Part shown: in pieces, positions 60,001 through 64,000 of the stretch
Position numbering within the stretch: position 1 is the first letter of the stretch
Layout: the number at the start of each line of letters is the position of its first letter
DNA from: Meloidogyne chitwoodi
Taxonomy: Eukaryota; Nematoda; Chromadorea; Rhabditida; Meloidogynidae
Length of the DNA: 64,000 nucleotides
Direction: 5' to 3'
Assembly (NCBI GenBank): GCA_015183035.1
Contig: JACZZP010000007.1
Coordinates: 310,001 to 374,000 of the forward strand
Program-made: the position numbers and the translations under genes
Notes under the pieces: generated by a model
Database searches by the model: none
What the model saw: only the letters and a program-made list of their open reading frames with translations
What the model was told of the DNA's origin: nothing

Positions 60001-63000
60001 CTAATTTTGTTGGGAAATACTACTATATTTAGGCCAATTCTTTTTAAACTAATTTGGATATATATATATATTAGCTATATTTATTTTTTTATTTTTTTAG
60101 TGTCACTCAGCGACAAGTAAAAAAAATATAAAATTAGGTCATAGCAGTGTATTATTGAATATTTTATTTTAATTATTTTATGGACTTTAAAATAAGTTTA
60201 TTTATATACTAGTGTGTTAAAAAAAATAAAATAATATTTTTAATTAATTATTTATTTTTTAAGGCTTTTTAATTAAAAAAATTTTTTTTTTTAATTTATT
60301 TATTTAATTTTCCCTTTAATTTTGTTGATATATTTATTATTAATTATATTTTTTATTTTTACACATTTAAATGATTTATTATTTTATTTTTCCCCGATTT
60401 TACGATTTTTTTTTATTTTTGGGGGGAATATTTTGTTATCCTTAAAAGAATTATATCTCTCTTCTATGTATTCTTTGACCCTCTAAAAATCAATTTTTGA
60501 GTAAAATTGGAATAAAATTGGGTTAAAAAAGTGATTGGGTTATTATCAAGGACATTTAAAGGTCAAAAGAAATTTAAATATTTTTTTAATTGAGATATTA
60601 ATTATTAGGGGCCGGTTGAGTGCCATCCTCTATAACAAATGAACTGTTTGGTACTTTTTAAGTTTTTTGATATCATTGGATAGAGCAGAAAATTTGCTAC
60701 AAAAAATCAAAATTTTTGAAAATTTTTGAAAAAATTTTAGTCAAAAAACTGCAAATTCTATTTTTTGGAGTTTTTTTTGATTATATCTTTTTTTTAAATT
60801 TCCCAAAAATTTTGATTTTTTGGATTTTTTTAGCAAATTTTCTGTTCTATCAAATGATACGAAAAACATTTAAAAATATCAAACAGTTCATTAGTTATAG
60901 AGGATGGCACTCAACTGGGCAAATGTTATTTTCTTTATTGACTATAATTCTTTTTTTTTGGTTGATATCAATCTTATTATTTTTTTAAATTTATTATTTG
61001 TGTTTTAAACAAAATATAATAAATTAATTATTCTTGTTTTTAAAATAATATTTTGTTCTCCGATTATTAATTTTTTTAGTTACTGATTACTTAATTTTGT
61101 GTCATTTTATTATAAATAATATTTTTGCATTTTTCAAAATTAATCTTTATTTTTCAAAAATTTTTTTTTGTTTAATTTTTGTCATTAAAAAAAAAATTTT
61201 AAATTTTTTTTAACATTTTTGATATTTTAATTCTTGCAAAAAGGTTTTTCTTCTCTACTCGTAATTTTATTTATTTCCGGATTATTTCTTACCTGATTAT
61301 TTATATAGTCTTTATTTTTAATTAATTAATTTAATCTTCCAATTTTTTTGTAAAAAAATTTATTTTTTTTTAATTAATTTACAAACAATTTTTCAAGCAT
61401 TTTTCTCTCCTTTACGGCACGGCACGTGTTTACTTTTTTTAAATAAATTTTATTTTTTTAATAAAAAGCTTCTTTTTTGTCACACGATAGTTGATTGATG
61501 TAACATTATATTATTTTTGGGAGGCATCAAATAACAAAAAAAAAGAAAAACAAACAAATAAAAAATATTTTAAAGGATCATTTCATGCTTTAGTGTTTTT
61601 TAAAGTCTAAAAATGAAAAATAATTTTTTTTTTAATTTTTTAAATATTTTAAATATTTTTCTCTCTTGTGAGGTTGTGTACAAGGCTTATTTTTATTAGT
61701 AATGTGTTTGTTTGCAAGCTTATAAAACTGTTTAAAGTTATCTTTAAAGCTTGAAATTTTGCTCAAATATAATTTATAGTTGTATTTAACTCTGTTAAAA
61801 ATTTGGGAATTTTTGATTTTGAAAATTTGAAATTTTTTCCAAAAAAGTTCAAAAATTTCAATTTTTTGAACTTTTTTGGCCATAACTTTTTTTATACTTA
61901 ACTCAAATTTTTTAAATTTTTACCAGTGTTAATTACAACTATTTTTAATATTTCTGCAAAATTTTAGGTCTCTAGGTGCTCATTAACATTATTTTTAACC
62001 ACTCGGTAATAAGCCTTTTGGGAATATTTTTATTTAAAAATAGGTTGAAATTATTTAAAAAATAATTTATTCATTTTAAATATTATAATATTCTATTTGA
62101 CAGGTGTATTTAATATAAATTGTTAGTTTAGGCCATAAAAAAATTTTTTTTCTGCAAAATTATCTAATTTAGGTATTATTATTTTTGACAGATGTTTTAT
62201 TATTTTAATATTTTTTTTGGAAATAATCTAGAAATAAAATTTTTAATTTTTTGTTGAATTTTTATTTTCTTTCATTTTAATTTATATTTACCCTGAGGCA
62301 TTTTTTTAATTTAGTAATTTTTAACAAGGCGAGCCCTCACAAACTTAGATTTTTTAAGATTAAATCTTACTAGGATTATTGGGGAAGGTTATAGTATAGA
62401 ATCTCTCACTTATACCAATCTCTCACTTATACCAATCTCTCACTTATACCAATCTATCACTTATACCAATCTCTCACTTATACCAATCTCTCACTTATAC
62501 CAATCTCTCACTTATACCAATCTATCACTTATACCAATCTCTCACTTATACCAATCTCTCACTTATACCAATCTCTCACTTATACCAATCTCTCACTTAT
62601 ACCAACTTCACAATGTTCCTTAGCTCCTTGTTATTCCCAATCTTTATTTGCCCTTATACATGTGATTGTTTACGTTTTCCTTCTCTTTTTATATATTTTT
62701 CCTCATTTCTTCACTTTGAGGTAAAATCCACTCTATCCACTCTCGTCTCATTATTGACTTTTTTGTCCTTTTTAACAGCTTTATATATATTTTACCCATC
62801 TTTTTTTTTAATTTACTACTTTAAATTTTTTTATTTATTTTCCTCTATCTCTCAATTTTTTTTATTTATTTCCATTTTTGTCTCTTCATATCCTACAAAA
62901 AATTATAATTTGCCAGCGTTTTTATTTTACTTTATTCTTTCTGCTCTATACTCTCCTCTCCACTAATTCTCTATCTTTTTGGGGTTAGTCTAAGTGGCGA

Positions 63001-63727
63001 CGATTTTGTAAATGATAATCAATCATTTTTATTTAATTTTATTTATTTTATTTAAATTTATAGAGAAAAACTCTTATGTGCTCTTGAAAATATAAATTAT
63101 TTTAGACAAATATTTATATTTTTGTCCAATATTTTCATTTGAATGACGACTTTGGCTTTTTTCTGCTATTTTTGAATATATTTTTACCCCTTTTTGTATT
63201 AATTATCCTTTTATTTATTTTTCTTTTTTGTTTAACTACTTCCTTTTTAATTTACATAACCTTTAACTAATTAAGTATTATTTAAATTATATTTAAAAAA
63301 TATTAAGGGGACATCTTTATTAGTTCCTTCTTTTATTTTCATATTTATAGAATATTCAAAGAAATTTTTAATTAAAATATTCCGTTAAAAATACCCTCCC
63401 GAGTGAATATATTAAAAAAAATATTTATTTAATTTTTAACTTTTTTTTCATTTAAAGGCTCATTTTCTCGTTATAACCAACTTCAACAGCAACATTCCTT
63501 TTCATTTGTCGGAAGTAGTGGAAATTATCAACAACATTTTTCGAGTAATTGTGGAGGTGGAAAAACAACAACAAATAATAATATTAATCGTTGTAATTCT
63601 TTTACTCGAGCATCTAATAATAATAGACCAGCATATCATCCTTTGCTTCAACGAAAAGCTGCTAATACTAATACAAATAATTCTTTTTCACAGTACGATT
63701 CTTTTGAAAGCAGTGCAAGTGCTGGAG
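48076..63727 (+). CDS. large Ser/Pro/Asn-rich gene, 5' part, unrecognised
   Basis: Eight exons with agreeing phases: 48076-48421, 48975-49240, 49426-49610, 50517-50709, 55901-56000, 56117-56226, 56270-56483 and 63458-63727. Introns of 5.2 and 7.0 kb separate the last groups, and a donor at 63728 shows the gene continues beyond the window. The protein starts MEKEEDKNKNINLSLQPNRS, has a PPRPPLPPHPPLPVRRKS stretch, then RMRRFAERLAVIQISLDPPS, PVPFWAQPGYENYFRPIEDS, LDQDDSDTMRECSPPPRRCS, CCPDQCVSVRSRSSTCCCSE, SLPSPIRSQSAHSPN and a Gln/Asn-rich last exon. FWAQPGYENYF and RRFAERLAVI look conserved; the rest looks disordered. The catalytic or structural domain presumably lies further right. No family assigned. 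An alternative start exon lies at 55467. Confidence 0.65.
48470..48825. repeat. foldback-type repeat with AAGTTATGG ends
   Basis: It contains TCATTCGAAAGAGCTCG at 48552, several CGATCAGATCAG/CCGATTGGATCGG words, AAAAAAAGTTATGCAC, CGCTATAACTTTTTG and AAAAAGTTATGGCC. CTCTGAATTGTCCT at its right end partly inverts AGGACGATTCAGAG at its left end (48474), giving inverted termini. Confidence 0.65.
48831..48918. mobile_element. intact ATTCGC-family MITE
   Basis: The left end TGTAAACACCCC then CCCCATTTATTCGC and the right end GCGAATAAATGGGGGGTGT then TTACA form a near-perfect hairpin with an AT-rich loop of about 25 bases. This is the cleanest copy in the window. It lies in the first intron of the large gene. 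Confidence 0.8.
49772..50344. repeat. 17-bp satellite, about 34 copies
   Basis: The unit TGACATTTTGTCTTTTG is repeated over 573 bp. Two variants recur: ACATTATGTC in place of ACATTTTGTC, and TTTTTTGAC in place of TTTTGTGAC. It lies in the third intron of the large gene. On the minus strand none of the three frames has a stop, but all give the same 17-residue peptide repeat, so it is not a gene. Confidence 0.97.
51085..51345. repeat. foldback family 2 element
   Basis: The left arm has GTTAACAGCTACAAAAATTT then GAGAATTTTAGG; the right arm has ACCACATTTTCTAAATTTCT, GTTAAATAACATATTGAAGG. Both resemble the arms at 39205, more diverged. Confidence 0.5.
53711..54449. mobile_element. 740-bp inverted-repeat element with 180-bp arms
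   Basis: The left arm (53711-53889) and right arm (54270-54449) are near-identical inverted copies. They contain AGTATAGGTGG, GTAGCGGTTCAATTTACAC, TCGGCGAGCTGAGTCG, CTGAACGAAGTCGAACC and CCCCCGAAAATCG. The 380-bp spacer holds a perfect palindrome (53927-53963, 17-bp stem, TTT loop), two identical 25-bp copies of a CGTTATTCTACGGCGCAAAT-type sequence (54108-54132, 54193-54217), and AGCAGCCGCGGTAAT at 54246-54260. No transposase frame is present. It is far more GC-rich than the host intron. Confidence 0.85.
55467..55721 (+). CDS. probable alternative first exon of the large gene
   Basis: The frame MPHFEGNLPLVPPQLLKLIG runs to ISGCLCHNCTSSSFNLFTTH and SDEIILQ. There is no usable acceptor directly upstream, so it looks like a start exon. 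It ends TTACAG|GCATGAG, a possible GC-type donor in phase 0. The next exon (55901, STPCCEQQ) also starts in phase 0 and can equally accept the donor at 50709. This gives two alternative N-termini. A shorter separate gene is possible. Confidence 0.5.
56535..56880. repeat. foldback family 1 element
   Basis: The left side has GTTGAGTGCCATC then GGTATCATTCGATAGAGCAG and AAAATTTACTACAAAA. The right side has the inverse GGTAAATTTTCTGCTCTATC then GAATGGTACG. The middle has GTAGTCAAAAAACC/GTTTTTTGACTAC. Confidence 0.8.
60608..60921. repeat. foldback family 1 element, most complete copy
   Basis: The left end is GGTTGAGTGCCATCCTCTAT then AACAAATGAACTGTT; the right end is AACAGTTCATTAGTTATAGA then GGATGGCACTCAACT. 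Inside, GATATCATTGGATAGAGCAG and its inverse TGTTCTATCAAATGATACG frame the spacer. Confidence 0.85.
61700..61990. repeat. foldback family 2-like element
   Basis: The left half has TTTGCTCAAATATAATTTAT then AGTTGTATTTAACTCTGTTA; the centre is CCAAAAAAGTTCAAAAATTT then CAATTTTTTGAACTTTTTTG, an almost perfect palindrome followed by GCCATAAC; the right half has GTTAATTACAACTATTTTT. Confidence 0.6.
62401..62604 (+). repeat. 17-bp satellite, 12 copies
   Basis: The unit ATCTCTCACTTATACCA is repeated 12 times over 204 bp. Copies 4 and 8 share the change ATCTATCAC and lie 68 bp apart, so the array partly grew in blocks of four. Confidence 0.95.
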
Positions 63728-63800
63728 GTAATAGAATATTTTTTGTTTAAATACTTTTTTTGAACCAATTAAATTGTTTTTTGAGAGAGAAATAAAAGAA

Positions 63801-63882
63801 CCATCGGGCGGGTTCGATCCTGCGCAGCTTATTGCCCCCTGTAACAAATCAGAGACGCTACCACTGAGCTACAGACGCGATA
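63801..63882 (-). tRNA. degenerate tRNA, probable pseudogene
   Basis: On the minus strand TGTAGCTCAGTGG is a perfect A box, and GGATCGAACCC is a B-box variant. A CTCTG/CAGGG stem encloses an 8-base loop ATTTGTTA, so the anticodon is uncertain. The acceptor and T arms pair badly and the variable region is long. It lies in the intron after the last visible exon of the large gene, on the opposite strand. Confidence 0.45.
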
Positions 63883-64000
63883 ATTTACCTTTCTCTTTTA
63901 ACTTATATAACTTTACCCTTTTTAACGCTTTTCCACTTAATCTTTAAAAATAAGGATAGATAAAAGTCGCCTTGCGTCTTGCAACAAAAAAAATAAATAA

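Larger units (their letters stand above)
56484..63457. other. 7.0-kb intron with foldbacks and a satellite
   Basis: No coding exon is supported. It holds family 1 foldbacks at 56535 and 60608, a family 2 foldback at 61700, GGACATTTCGTCC/ACATTTTGTCC tracts at 58165-58230 and 59945-59990, TTGCGGACAAA words at 58799-58830 and 59109, a GTGTGTGTGTGTG run at about 58480, and the second 17-bp satellite at 62401. Confidence 0.5.

Noticed and set aside
62401..62604. CRISPR array or promoter repeat
   Set aside because: It is a simple 17-bp tandem without spacers.
62613..62966. 117-residue hydrophobic protein after the second satellite
   Set aside because: It is a T-rich low-complexity tract read as Phe, Leu and Ser inside a 7-kb intron, with no family resemblance.

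Overview
The window looks like nuclear DNA of a nematode, most probably a Meloidogyne-like (root-knot, Tylenchina) species. It is extremely AT-rich, coding regions are split by very short introns (often 40-60 bp, typically GTTT...TTTNAG), several start codons sit just behind a T-rich AG acceptor suited to SL trans-splicing, and the proteins resemble C. elegans families. Species is inferred; no sequence comparison could be run.

Left half (1-31.4 kb) is gene-dense and mostly housekeeping. In order: ARP1/centractin (-), PEX10 (+), dUTPase (-), phosphatidylinositol synthase (+), STEEP1 (-), BAP31 (-), a small unrecognised gene (+), WDR83/MORG1 (-), an SDR/retinol dehydrogenase (-), a short unrecognised frame (-), VPS18 (-), a PP4 regulatory subunit 1-like HEAT protein (-), and a divergent membrane-anchored tyrosine kinase (+) with a tRNA-Thr gene antisense in one of its introns. 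Two runs of same-strand genes (BAP31-STEEP1; PPP4R1-VPS18-short frame-SDR-WDR83) could be co-transcribed.

Right half (31.4-64 kb) is gene-poor with long introns. It holds an even-skipped/Evx (vab-7-like) homeobox gene, a small Ser/Asn-rich gene, and a large Ser/Pro/Asn/Gln-rich gene with 5-7 kb introns and an apparent internal alternative first exon; it runs off the right edge. A degenerate tRNA sits near the right end.

The least expected content is repetitive. Many inverted-repeat (foldback) elements share a short core close to TATCATTCGAAAGAGC. There are two hAT-like MITEs (one with a perfect 8-bp target duplication), a second MITE family ending in CCATTTATTCGC that is concentrated in VPS18 introns, two satellites both with 17-bp units, a 740-bp element with 180-bp arms whose spacer contains an SSU-rRNA-like 15-mer, scattered tRNA-like A/B-box pairs, and oppositely oriented arrays of one repeat in the introns around the homeodomain exons.
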